Shown here piece after piece: positions 19,756 to 28,892 of a stretch of 64,000 bases of DNA (positions are counted from its first letter, which is position 1; the number at the start of each line of letters is the position of its first letter). Under the pieces are notes generated by a model. The model made no database searches, was not told where the DNA came from, and saw only the letters and a program-made list of their open reading frames with translations. This stretch comes from Candidatus Acidiflorens stordalenmirensis. GTDB lineage: Bacteria > Acidobacteriota > Terriglobia > Terriglobales > Acidobacteriaceae. The position numbers and the translations under genes were made by a program. The stretch spans positions 4,900 to 68,899 of the forward strand of contig PLIC01000132.1 of assembly GCA_003139995.1 (NCBI GenBank), in the 5' to 3' direction.

Positions 19756-21020
19756 GGAGCATCGGCACGTCGGCCAATCTCCCTTCGGAAGGTTCTTTTA
19801 GCGAACATAGCTCTGGCCTGCCGCTCGCGATATCGGACCACCTCCGCTAGACCACCTGGTGTTTGAGCGAGGTCGGCCGCGCTCCTGCCCCGAAACCGGG
19901 TTGTGTCATTCGCCCAGTTCGGACCGTTCGGATCTGGCCACATCTCTGACAGTAGGAAGGCTATTTCGGCAGTGTCCCCTCCTCTTCCACGGGACTCGGC
20001 CGCAAACCAGAGCGCGCGGTGCAGGACCGAGTCTGCAAGGTGTTGAGCTTCCATCGCCTCGAACATCGTTAAAGGGTTGCGCCTCCTTCGCTTCCCATGA
20101 GCGGCGGCTGCATCACGAGCCTCCTGAAGCCAGCGAATGCGATCCCCAAGCTTTTGCGTGCGCCGACCGGGGAAACCAACTCGCTCGTCGTAATCCATTT
20201 GCCACGTTTTAAGTCGGTCGCGGAATCTTCTCTCATTGCCCGGCTCACCGACGATCGCCTCGATCGTCCGGAATGATTGCAGGACAACGTTCTCCAGCCC
20301 CAGCCGTTGAGTTTCGTTCTCTGGCTCCTGTTTTGGTTCATGCAAAACCTCGTGAACCACTCCATCCATGAAGCTATATTCCGAGCAACTCGATTGGAAG
20401 AAGCTGCAGGCGTTGAACAGGTCTTCATTCTGAAGCACGAAAGGGAGCAGATAGAAGATGGCCGCCACGGAGGGACTAGGAATTACAACGAAGGATCCAA
20501 GCCTGCCGCGAATGCCAGCAGGGTGTGGTTCTCTACCAGTCAGGGCCTCTAGCTGCTCAAGAAGCTCTACCTTTATCTCGGTGCCTTTCAAGAGTTCCTT
20601 GGGAAATTGGTAGGGCGTTAAGTCGTGATAGGCGGTGTGGTGAACATGGGCAAACAACGCTCCTATCGCGCTAACGATCCTGTTTGCCGTGGCGACGCGC
20701 GTTTTGGGTGCTTGCCGCCCCTTCAGCTCGATACATAGCCGAGCATTTTCGTTATGCGACCAAATCCTCTCTTTACTTACCAGTCGAACAACCCTCAGCA
20801 GAGCGCTAGGCGTCGCGCAAGTGCAGAGTATCGCAGGAAGTGGGTTTTCTTCGCTCCCCAGCTGTGATCCCAATCCAAGAACCAAGAAGAAGCGTGACCT
20901 GCTGAGGCTCAAACGGGCGGCGTGTCGCTCTGCGAGCGAGTATCGAACCGGAGGAGTTATGTCTACGATGGCCATTATTCCTCTTAAGAATTCTAGCTGA
21001 AGGCCGCTATCCTCTCCCAA
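19752..21020 (-). CDS. Hypothetical protein, possible HEPN-like motif
   Basis: Intact long ORF with no recognised family; contains RDAAAAH (R-X5-H). Confidence 0.5.
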   Translation of the reverse strand: MGEDSGLQLEFLRGIMAIVDITPPVRYSLAERHAARLSLSRSRFFLVLGLGSQLGSEENPLPAILCTCATPSALLRVVRLVSKERIWSHNENARLCIELKGRQAPKTRVATANRIVSAIGALFAHVHHTAYHDLTPYQFPKELLKGTEIKVELLEQLEALTGREPHPAGIRGRLGSFVVIPSPSVAAIFYLLPFVLQNEDLFNACSFFQSSCSEYSFMDGVVHEVLHEPKQEPENETQRLGLENVVLQSFRTIEAIVGEPGNERRFRDRLKTWQMDYDERVGFPGRRTQKLGDRIRWLQEARDAAAAHGKRRRRNPLTMFEAMEAQHLADSVLHRALWFAAESRGRGGDTAEIAFLLSEMWPDPNGPNWANDTTRFRGRSAADLAQTPGGLAEVVRYRERQARAMFAKRTFRREIGRRADAP

Positions 21021-21202
21021 GATCTCCGGTTGTTAAGGCCTGCATTGTGCTTGGTACCGGCAACGGCTCGCACGGTTAGCCCCATTACCAGCAACTTCGC
21101 CGTTGACGCACACGATGGCTTCAGCCTCTCGACTGCCGCCCTGAGCGAAAAGCTAGGTGCTAGCGGCTGGAAGCCAACAGCCAAAGTGCTATTCTTCCCT
21201 CG

Positions 21203-22423
21203 ATGCGAATTTCTTACCTTGAATGCACTCATTGCAGAGAGCATCTTTCCGCTGATCGCCCCCAGAATACTTGCCCCAAAGATGGCGGCGTGCTTTACGT
21301 CCGCTACGATCTTGCCAGCTTGAAAGGGAAGTTGCGTCCCGAAAATTTATCAGGCCGCGTGGCCAGCATGTGGCGTTACGCCGAAGTTCTCCCAGACGCT
21401 AAGCCCGTCACGCTCGGCGAAGGATTCACGCCCATGCTCGCCAGCCGCGAGCACGCCAACGTCTTTATCAAAGACGAAGGCCTGAATCCAACCGGATCGT
21501 TCAAAGCCCGCGGCCTCTCTGCCGCCGTGACGATGGCGCGGCATTATGGGTTGAAGAAACTCGCCATTCCATCCGCCGGAAACGCCGGAGGCGCGCTGGC
21601 AGCCTACGCGGCAGCGGCGGGAATCGAGGCCCACATCTTTATGCCGAAAGATGTGCCCATGGCGAATCGCATGGAATGCGACTACTACGGCGCGCACGTC
21701 ACGCTGGTAGACGGCCTGATCGGCGACTGCGCCCGCATGGTTGCCGAACTCAAGGAGAAAGAAGGCTGGGTCAAAGAATTATGGTTCGATGTCTCAACCC
21801 TGAAAGAGCCGTTCCGCGTCGAAGGCAAAAAGACGATGGGTTACGAGGTTGCCGAACAGCTCGACTGGAAGCTTCCGCAAGGCATCATCTATCCGACCGG
21901 CGGTGGCGTGGGCATGATCGGCATGTGGAAGGCTTTCGATGAGATGGAGGAGCTGGGCTGGATCGGTCGCGAGCGTCCGAAAATGATTACCGTGCAGGCG
22001 GCCGGCTGCGCGCCGATTGTGAAGGCGTGGGAAGCGGGGAAGAGCGCATCCGAAATGTGGGCCGGCGCCGCGACCTTTGCCTCCGGCCTGCGCGTGCCTA
22101 AGGCGTATGGCGATTACCTGATTCTCGAGATCCTGAAGAAAAGCCGGGGCACCGCGGTCGCGGCGACGGACGAGGAAATTCTCGCGGCCACGCGGCACTG
22201 GGCCAGCGTGGAAGGCATCTTCGCCGCGCCGGAAGGAGCCGCGTCGCTGGTTGCGTATCAAAAGCTGCGGGCCAGCGGATTCTTCCGCGCCGAAGATACG
22301 GTCGTGCTCTTCAATACAGGCTCGGCCTACAAGTATCTCGACATGATCGAAGCGCAAGAAAGAAAAGTGCGGCCCGAACCGCCCGCTGCGCGCAATATTG
22401 GGGGAATCATTGGGCCGTACTGA
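21203..22423 (+). CDS. thrC: Threonine synthase
   Basis: FIKDEGLNPTGSFKARGLSAAVT; PSAGNAGGALAAYAAAAGI; PTGGGVGMIGMWKAF. Confidence 0.93.
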   Translation: MRISYLECTHCREHLSADRPQNTCPKDGGVLYVRYDLASLKGKLRPENLSGRVASMWRYAEVLPDAKPVTLGEGFTPMLASREHANVFIKDEGLNPTGSFKARGLSAAVTMARHYGLKKLAIPSAGNAGGALAAYAAAAGIEAHIFMPKDVPMANRMECDYYGAHVTLVDGLIGDCARMVAELKEKEGWVKELWFDVSTLKEPFRVEGKKTMGYEVAEQLDWKLPQGIIYPTGGGVGMIGMWKAFDEMEELGWIGRERPKMITVQAAGCAPIVKAWEAGKSASEMWAGAATFASGLRVPKAYGDYLILEILKKSRGTAVAATDEEILAATRHWASVEGIFAAPEGAASLVAYQKLRASGFFRAEDTVVLFNTGSAYKYLDMIEAQERKVRPEPPAARNIGGIIGPY

Positions 22424-22504
22424 AAACAAAAAACACGTAGGGACGGCCGCTCTCGGCCGTCCAGTCCGGCAAAAGCAGGGTAGGTCGTACACAACATAGA
22501 AGCC

Positions 22505-23167
22505 ATGGGCTTCCCATTCCAACACGATCCTTTTCAGGCGCGGCGCGAAGCAATGGTCCGCACGCAGCTTGCCGAGCGCGGAATCCGCGACCTTCGCGTG
22601 CTTGACGCCATGCGCTCTGTGCCACGGCACGAATTTGTCCCCGAGTCTTTCCGGCAGGACGCCTACGAAGATCACCCGCTGCCTATCGGCGAGGGGCAAA
22701 CTATCTCGCAGCCTTACATCGTGGCTGCGATGCTCGAGTACCTCGCTCTTCAGGCCACTGATCGTGTCCTCGAAGTCGGCACCGGTTCCGGCTACGTAAC
22801 GGCATTGCTTTCGCTGCTGAGCGCCGAGGTGTATTCCGTGGAGCGCCACGCGCCACTGGCGGCCTCGGCGGAAGCTACGCTGCAGCGATTGGAATATCGC
22901 AACGTGAAGATCAAAGTCGGCGATGGCAGCCAAGGCTGGGCAGAATACGCTCCGTTTGACGCTATTCTTGTTTCTGCCGCAACACCTGACATGCCGTCAG
23001 CTCTCTTTGATCAGTTGCGCGAGGGCGGACGCATGATGGTGCCGATTGGCCCTTCCTCCTGCCAGGAATTGCAGTTGATCCGCAAAGTCAAAGGACAGCC
23101 CGAGGTTAAGATTCTCGAAGGCTGCCGGTTCGTGCCGCTGGTGGAAGGAGCAGTGGATGGCGGCTAG
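22505..23167 (+). CDS. pcm: Protein-L-isoaspartate O-methyltransferase
   Basis: MRSVPRHEFVP, YEDHPLPIGEGQTISQPYIVA, VLEVGTGSGY. Confidence 0.95.
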   Translation: MGFPFQHDPFQARREAMVRTQLAERGIRDLRVLDAMRSVPRHEFVPESFRQDAYEDHPLPIGEGQTISQPYIVAAMLEYLALQATDRVLEVGTGSGYVTALLSLLSAEVYSVERHAPLAASAEATLQRLEYRNVKIKVGDGSQGWAEYAPFDAILVSAATPDMPSALFDQLREGGRMMVPIGPSSCQELQLIRKVKGQPEVKILEGCRFVPLVEGAVDGG

Positions 23168-23265
23168 TGGCCAGTGGTCAGTTGCTTGTGAGGCCGCTCC
23201 GCCGACGCTTTCGTTCTTCTGACCACTGCCCACTGACCAGCGACCACTATCCACTGACCGCTGCT
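23165..23265. repeat. Iterated-word inverted-repeat spacer (CCACTGAC/GTCAGTGG words)
   Basis: AGTGGCCAGTGGTCAG ... CTGACCACTGCCCACTGACCAGCGACCACTATCCACTGACC. Confidence 0.75.
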
Positions 23266-23279
23266 TTACAATCAAATTT

Positions 23280-24146
23280 GTGTCCCTCCTCCGAAATCTG
23301 AAGATGACGTTGGAGATGATCAAGTGGGAGCACTCGATCTTTGCGCTCCCGTTTGCGCTCTGCGGAGCCATGCTGGCCGCCGGAGGCTTGCCGGCGTGGC
23401 GGCAACTGGGCTGGATCGTCGTCGCCATGGTTTCGGCGCGTTCCGCTGCGATGGCCTTCAATCGCCTGGCCGACGCCTCGATTGACGCCGCCAATCCGCG
23501 CACCGCGACTCGCGCTTTGCCGGTTGGCTTGCTGACGCCATCGTTTGTGAGCGCATTCGTTCTGGCTGCGTGTGGAATTTTCGTTCTCGCCGCTTCGCAG
23601 TTGAACCGCTTGACGCTGATGCTTTCGCCGGTGGCGCTCGGGGTGATTCTTCTCTATTCCTATGCCAAGCGGTTCACGCGCTGGTCGCATCTCGTTCTCG
23701 GATTCGCCCTGGGCATTGCTCCGGCAGCCGCGTGGATTGCGGTTCGCGGCTCGCTCGATCCGCGGATACTGCTGCTCACCGCTGCGGTGACGTTCTGGGT
23801 CGGCGGATTCGACGTGATCTACGCCTGTCAGGACCGCGACTACGACCGCAGCCATGATTTGCACTCCGTGCCGCGGCATCTCGGGGTCAGGAATGCGCTC
23901 GTCATCGCACGCTTATTTCATCTTGTAATGCTCGGGCTGCTGGTCGCGTTGGTCGTTACTTTTGGGCTTGGCAAGCTGGCGGTCGCGGGAGTGATTGCGG
24001 TGGCTGCGCTTTTGCTCTACGAACACACGCTGATTCGTCACGACGACCTGAGCAAACTGAATGCGGCGTTCTTCACCATGAACGGAGTGATTTCGGTGGT
24101 GTTCTTTTTCTTTGTCGCGGGAGATCTGCTGCTGAGGCGCGGTTGA
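23280..24146 (+). CDS. UbiA-family prenyltransferase (MqnP-like)
   Basis: ARSAAMAFNRLADASIDAANPRTATRALPVG; YACQDRDYDRSHDLHSVP. Confidence 0.88.
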   Translation: MSLLRNLKMTLEMIKWEHSIFALPFALCGAMLAAGGLPAWRQLGWIVVAMVSARSAAMAFNRLADASIDAANPRTATRALPVGLLTPSFVSAFVLAACGIFVLAASQLNRLTLMLSPVALGVILLYSYAKRFTRWSHLVLGFALGIAPAAAWIAVRGSLDPRILLLTAAVTFWVGGFDVIYACQDRDYDRSHDLHSVPRHLGVRNALVIARLFHLVMLGLLVALVVTFGLGKLAVAGVIAVAALLLYEHTLIRHDDLSKLNAAFFTMNGVISVVFFFFVAGDLLLRRG

Positions 24147-24215
24147 ACTTCGGCGGTCGGGCCTGGGTACCCCCTCCCCCCTGTCTTTCTAAAGTCTTGA
24201 ATCTAAAAGGCCTTA

Positions 24216-24275
24216 TTTTCAAAGTCTTCAAAGCAAATGGGTTAGAGGCAAAGTATTGACAACAAATGAGTTAGT
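24216..24275. repeat. Tandem copies of an AT-rich motif CAAAGTNTTNA..AAATGRGTTA
   Basis: TTTTCAAAGTCTTCAAAGCAAATGGGTTA then GGCAAAGTATTGACAACAAATGAGTTA; third copy near 166-196. Confidence 0.55.
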
Positions 24276-24440
24276 AATATACCGAAATTCTTGGCTTCCT
24301 TTAGAATCAAGGAGTTGCGATTAGAAAATCTCTCAAAGTATTCATTTCAAATAACTTAGATCAAAATACTCTGCCGTCGCGCTGAGCGATGGCCTACTTT
24401 TATTATATCTCGGGGTGTCAAGTAGGAGGCTGCTTCGATT

Positions 24441-24755
24441 TTAGTTTGGCGGATATTCTCTTTTCCGCATTACTTCGGGAACGTCACGCGATCCGTGAAG
24501 GACGGCCAAGACTTGCAGCGCATCGTGACGTTCGCGGTAGACAATCAGATAGGAACCAGTTGGCCAGAAGCGCACGTCGCGCTCAGTTAGATCTAGGCGA
24601 CTGTGTCCCATCCGAGGTTGCCGGGCCAGCTTCTCAAATGCGTTGAAGAACTCGTCTTCGAGTTTGTCGGCGGCGTCGGCATTGTCGAGCGCGACAAAAT
24701 CCCAAATGTCCTGCAAATCCTGCAGCGCATCGGGAGAGAGCACATAGGCGGACAT
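24441..24755 (-). CDS. ParE-family toxin
   Basis: YVLSPDALQDLQDIWDFVALDN...FWPTGSYLIVYRERHDALQVLAVLHGSRDV. Confidence 0.92.
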   Translation of the reverse strand: MSAYVLSPDALQDLQDIWDFVALDNADAADKLEDEFFNAFEKLARQPRMGHSRLDLTERDVRFWPTGSYLIVYRERHDALQVLAVLHGSRDVPEVMRKREYPPN

Positions 24756-24760
24756 TACCG

Positions 24761-25012
24761 CTACTTTACGCTTCTCCGCTGCCGCAGTCGCGCTCTGGCC
24801 TCGGGGCCGGGAATGCCGAGGCCGCGATCCAATTGCTCGATCCCGCGATCAATTTTCCGGCGTACTTCGGCGAGCCGTAGCTGCTTCGTTTCATCCTGCT
24901 CTTCTAGCAGGCGCAGACCCTCGCGGACGACTTCCGAGGCCGAGGCGTATCGTCCAGTCTTTACCTTGTCGTCCACCAATCTTTCCAGTTCGGGCGTAAG
25001 AGAAATGTTCAC
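24761..25012 (-). CDS. ParD-family antitoxin
   Basis: MNISLTPELERLVDDKVKTGRYASASEVVREGLRLLEEQ. Confidence 0.95.
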   Translation of the reverse strand: MNISLTPELERLVDDKVKTGRYASASEVVREGLRLLEEQDETKQLRLAEVRRKIDRGIEQLDRGLGIPGPEARARLRQRRSVK

Positions 25013-25151
25013 TGAAAACTCCCGAGGATACTATGCCCCTCTTTTCAGAGAATGTCAAGAAATAGCATAAAATGTCATTTCCAAGTTTTAGTGCCAGTCG
25101 TATGGGCGGTATCGCTAAGGCGGAGTCGAACGGTGTCGGCTGCACTGCAAG

Positions 25152-25253
25152 CCACTTCTCGAAAAGCGCGAGAAGTGGCGCACACCCAGTTATCCCGGTC
25201 AATGTTAAAGGACAAACCCGCGTTATGCTTCCCCGTTAAGGTGGCCCACCCGT
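25152..25253 (+). repeat. MITE-like dispersed repeat, copy C
   Basis: CCACTTCTCGAAAAGCGCGAGAAGTGGCGCAC...GTGGCCCACCCGTC. Confidence 0.85.
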
Positions 25254-25297
25254 CGCGGAAATGAGAACAGATGGGAGTCGTGCTGGGGATGGGACTG

Positions 25298-25507
25298 TCA
25301 AAATCCCCGCCCTGTGTCTGCAAAGAACGCAGACACAAGGACGGGCCACCCTCGGGAGTTGAGATAGGGGAAAGGGTGGGCCAGCCCCCACTTCTCGGCG
25401 TGCCTGGGAGCTGCGGCGCGTATGCGTTCAAAGGCCGCATAGGCATCCGCTTCGGCAGGTGCGGCGAGACTAACGCGGTAGGCCATACTTGGTCCGCATC
25501 TCGTCAA
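25298..25507 (-). pseudogene. ParE/RelE-type toxin truncated by repeat sequence
   Basis: MAYRVSLAAPAEADAYAAFERIRAAAPRHAEKW start overlaps the antitoxin stop; remainder is repeat-derived with hairpin GTGTCTGCAAAGAACGCAGACAC. Confidence 0.6.
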
Positions 25508-25757
25508 AGACCTGAGCGGCGGGCTTCAGTTCGCCGCGTTCCGCGCTCGCCATTCCTTCCTGAATGGCCGCAAGGGTCTCCATGTAGCGCAAGCGGTTTT
25601 GCATTTGCTGGTAGCTGGCCGCGTCCTGGACAACGACTTCGGCCTTGCCGTTCACCGTGAGCACTTCCGGGGCTTGCGTCTTCTTGAGGCGCTTGACATG
25701 CGTTTTATGGTTGCGCAGGAAATCGGTCAAGGAGTGGATTTCACGAGTATCAAGCAT
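25470..25757 (-). CDS. Phd/YefM-type antitoxin
   Basis: SLTDFLRNHKTHVKRLKKTQAPEVLTVNGKAEVVVQDAASYQQMQNRL. Confidence 0.9.
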   Translation of the reverse strand: MLDTREIHSLTDFLRNHKTHVKRLKKTQAPEVLTVNGKAEVVVQDAASYQQMQNRLRYMETLAAIQEGMASAERGELKPAAQVFDEMRTKYGLPR

Positions 25758-25857
25758 GGAAGTCCTCGCTGATGATTGTCTGATAATTATATGTTGTCAT
25801 AGCGGAGGTGAAAGTCAATGAAATATTTTCAAACGGAGTTTCGGCAAAACAGGCTTT

Positions 25858-25953
25858 GCGAAAAGAGCGAGAAGTGGCGCACCCACAGTTATTTCGGTCA
25901 GTGTTAAAGATAAACCCGCGTTATACTTCCCCGTTAAGTGGCCCACCCGCCCC
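25858..25953 (+). repeat. MITE-like dispersed repeat, copy D (left hairpin arm degraded)
   Basis: GCGAAAAGAGCGAGAAGTGGCGCACCCACAGTTATTTCGGTCAGTGTTAAAGATAAACCCGCGTTATACTTCCCCGTTAAGTGGCCCACCCGCCCC. Confidence 0.85.
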
Positions 25954-25959
25954 AAAAAC

Positions 25960-26835
25960 CTAACCATCTTCATTGGCATCAGTGCTTATCGCCAGATTAG
26001 GCCCTTTGTCCGGGCTGTTCTCTTCCTTTTTTGTCGCGGTATTTGTTTCCGCAAGTTCTGCCAGCAGGAACACTAAACGAGTGAGGCTACTTCTCACCGG
26101 TTCGTAGCTCCGTTTAGCAAAATCCAAAGATTGAAAACATCCGGCGGTGATAAAGACGACAGAAGTTGCAACGAAATAGCGGTTCCGAAGCGCAGGACAA
26201 ATATACAGAGCCGAGATTTCAGCCAGTCCGCATCCGAGAAATGTACGCATCATCAGCAGTGCCTCCCGGAATACCGGCGGCTGCTTCCCGAGCACCAATA
26301 ACCAGACTTGCCATTCAAGATCAACCCAATCCCCAGGGCCTTTACTTGGATTAATTCCATATCGTCGGACCAGCAACTGTGTTGCCGCTAAACGCTGACA
26401 CTTCAGAACTGGTCTTATCTCGAACGGGAATCTCTTTTTCCTTCCCCACGTAACCATCCGTGAGAGAGATCTGATAAAAACATTCCGCTTGGGCGGGATT
26501 CCCTGCAGTTTCCCAAATGTCCGATAGAGCCAATCGGATCCAAAGGTAACCCGAATGAAATAACGCTTGAAACCGTATACAGAATTGATGAGTAGGCCGG
26601 CAAACCATGACAGAAGGAAGAAGGTTTGGCCAACTACAAGGCTCGAGACAACGAACAGGATGAGCAAGGCATATGGCTTAAACGCATATATTTGCTCTGC
26701 CCGATCGATCATCAGCCGGGCAAGGCGCGGATCACCGAAGGCGATGCTTAACTCGAATAGCAGGCCGGGTATTATCCCCAGCAGATACGTGCCAAGCCGC
26801 TTTGGAATGGCGTTTGATACATCGATCTTGATCAT
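25960..26835 (-). CDS. Hypothetical membrane protein
   Basis: 291 aa with several hydrophobic segments; no family recognised. Confidence 0.5.
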   Translation of the reverse strand: MIKIDVSNAIPKRLGTYLLGIIPGLLFELSIAFGDPRLARLMIDRAEQIYAFKPYALLILFVVSSLVVGQTFFLLSWFAGLLINSVYGFKRYFIRVTFGSDWLYRTFGKLQGIPPKRNVFIRSLSRMVTWGRKKRFPFEIRPVLKCQRLAATQLLVRRYGINPSKGPGDWVDLEWQVWLLVLGKQPPVFREALLMMRTFLGCGLAEISALYICPALRNRYFVATSVVFITAGCFQSLDFAKRSYEPVRSSLTRLVFLLAELAETNTATKKEENSPDKGPNLAISTDANEDG

Positions 26836-26962
26836 TGGAGTTCACGGCCATCTGGACTGTCCTCCAAAGGATAACTCCGCAGGCTCCCTTTTACACAGTC
26901 AGAATTGGGTAAGCCTGGTGCGAAATTCCCGGATGGTTGGCAATGCGGTATCATCAACATTG

Positions 26963-28093
26963 ATGCTCACCTCGCGCCCATTCCAAACGGACGACCCGCG
27001 CCTCGTCCCGATCAGAGATAAAGTTCTCGCGGGCGAACGCCTGAACGAGGGCGATGCGCTGGTGCTTTATGGGACGGGCGACATCCTTGCCGTGGGGTGG
27101 CTGGCTAACTGGGTCCGCGAGCGGATGCATGGCGACAAGGCTTATTTCAACGTCAACCGGCATATCAATCCGACGAATGTCTGCGTGGCGGCTTGCCGGT
27201 TGTGCGCTTATGGGCGCAAGAAAGACGCTCCGGGCGCTTACACCATGGCGCTTGAAGAAGCCTTCGAGACGGCCGCTTCCGGCTACACCGAGGCGGTCAC
27301 GGAGTTTCACATTGTCGGCGGGCTGCATCCGGATTTGCCGTTTCAATATTATCTTGACCTGATTTCCGGGCTGAAGGAGCGCTTTCCGCAAGTCCATATA
27401 AAGGCCTTCACGATGGTGGAAGTGGCGTATCTGGCGAAGCGGGCGAAGCTGACGATCCGCGAGACGCTCGAAAAGATGAAAGAAGCGGGCGTGGACTCGC
27501 TGCCGGGCGGCGGGGCGGAAATTTTTGCCGACCGCGTGCGGCACATTATTTGCGACCACAAAATCGACGGCGATCAATGGCTCGACACCGCGCGCCTGGC
27601 CCACCAGATTGGGCTGAAATCGAATGCGACGATGCTCTACGGCCACATCGAAAACGACGAAGACCGCGTCGACCACCTGCTCAAGCTGCGCGTGCTGCAG
27701 GATGAGACCGGGGGCTTCCAAACGTTTATTCCTCTCGCCTTTCATCCGGCGAACACGCCGCTGCAGCATCTTTTTACGACCACCGGCATGACCGACATCA
27801 AGCAGATTGCGGTCAGCCGCCTGGTGCTCGATAACTTCGCGCACATCAAATCTTATTGGCAGATGATGACGCCGAAGATCGCGCAGATCTCGCTGCGCTT
27901 CGGCGCCGACGATATTGACGGCACGGTGGTCGAGGAAAAGATTTACCACGATGCGGGAGCGACCACTCCGCAAGGCCTGCGGCGGCACGAACTGGTGCGC
28001 TTGATCGAAGAGGCCGGCCGCGAGCCCGTTGAGCGCGACACGCTCTACCGGCCGGTGACACGGACGGAAACATCGTTCACCGTGTCGGTGTAA
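26963..28093 (+). CDS. mqnE: Aminofutalosine synthase MqnE (radical SAM)
   Basis: NPTNVCVAACRLCAYGRKKD cluster; EFHIVGGLHPDLPFQYYLDLI; SLPGGGAEIF; start chosen at MLTSRPFQTDDPRL. Confidence 0.9.
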   Translation: MLTSRPFQTDDPRLVPIRDKVLAGERLNEGDALVLYGTGDILAVGWLANWVRERMHGDKAYFNVNRHINPTNVCVAACRLCAYGRKKDAPGAYTMALEEAFETAASGYTEAVTEFHIVGGLHPDLPFQYYLDLISGLKERFPQVHIKAFTMVEVAYLAKRAKLTIRETLEKMKEAGVDSLPGGGAEIFADRVRHIICDHKIDGDQWLDTARLAHQIGLKSNATMLYGHIENDEDRVDHLLKLRVLQDETGGFQTFIPLAFHPANTPLQHLFTTTGMTDIKQIAVSRLVLDNFAHIKSYWQMMTPKIAQISLRFGADDIDGTVVEEKIYHDAGATTPQGLRRHELVRLIEEAGREPVERDTLYRPVTRTETSFTVSV

Positions 28094-28099
28094 GGGCAA

Positions 28100-28260
28100 A
28101 GCTCTTGGCTCTTAGCTCTTGGCTTTTGGCCAAAAGCTAAGAGCCTGTGGTGGAACTCCAGCGCCCAAAGGCGTACAAAATACGGCACTTACGGTATGCC
28201 TAAAGGCATACCCTGATACAAATCTTACTTTCACCACGGGCTGCTAAGAGCTAAGAGCGT
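28100..28260. repeat. Iterated-word inverted-repeat spacer (AGCTCTTGGCT/AGCTAAGAGC) with nested GGTATGCCTAAAGGCATACC hairpin
   Basis: GCTCTTGGCTTTTGGCCAAAAGCTAAGAGC and a later GCTAAGAGCTAAGAGCG. Confidence 0.75.
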
Positions 28261-28309
28261 CCCTTGACACGAGCGCGGAACTTCCAGCCAACGTCGACAT
28301 CTAACGAGC

Positions 28310-28849
28310 ATGGCCAAAGAGCAAACGGCAGTTTTCGGCGGCGGGTGCTTCTGGTGTATTGAAGCGGTTTTTCAACGTCTCACGGGCGTAGGCCACGTCG
28401 AGTCGGGTTACATGGGCGGACACGCCGACCAGGCGACTTATCAGCAGGTGTGTAACGGGGACACCGGGCATGTGGAAGTGGTGCGCGTCAGCTTCGATCC
28501 CGACCGGATCAACTATCGCGAGCTGCTGGAGGTGTTCTTCGCGGTGCACGATCCGACCACGCTCAATCGGCAGGGAAACGACGCTGGCGAGCAATATCGT
28601 TCGGTGATTTTCTACAGCGACGAGGAACAGCAGAGGATCGCCGAGAATACCATTGCGGAGTTGACGGCAGCCAAGGCGTTCTCCGAGCCGATCGTGACCG
28701 CAGTCGAGCCGGCCGAGGAATTCCACGTGGCCGAAGACTACCATCAGAACTACTACAACGAAAATTCGCGCCAGCCTTATTGCATGTTTGTGATCTCGCC
28801 GAAGCTCGGGAAGTTGGAAAAGAAGTTTGCCGAAAAATTGAGAGCTTGA
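28310..28849 (+). CDS. msrA: Peptide-methionine (S)-S-oxide reductase
   Basis: [40 protein letters not shown]. Confidence 0.96.
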   Translation: MAKEQTAVFGGGCFWCIEAVFQRLTGVGHVESGYMGGHADQATYQQVCNGDTGHVEVVRVSFDPDRINYRELLEVFFAVHDPTTLNRQGNDAGEQYRSVIFYSDEEQQRIAENTIAELTAAKAFSEPIVTAVEPAEEFHVAEDYHQNYYNENSRQPYCMFVISPKLGKLEKKFAEKLRA

Positions 28850-28892
28850 GTTGACGTGTGGCCCCGCTCGAATCGCGGCCGGAATCTACTCC

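Noticed and set aside
21794-22933. 379-aa minus-strand ORF
   Set aside because: Antisense to thrC and pcm; shadow ORF.
26954-28099. 381-aa minus-strand ORF
   Set aside because: Exact antisense of mqnE; shadow ORF.
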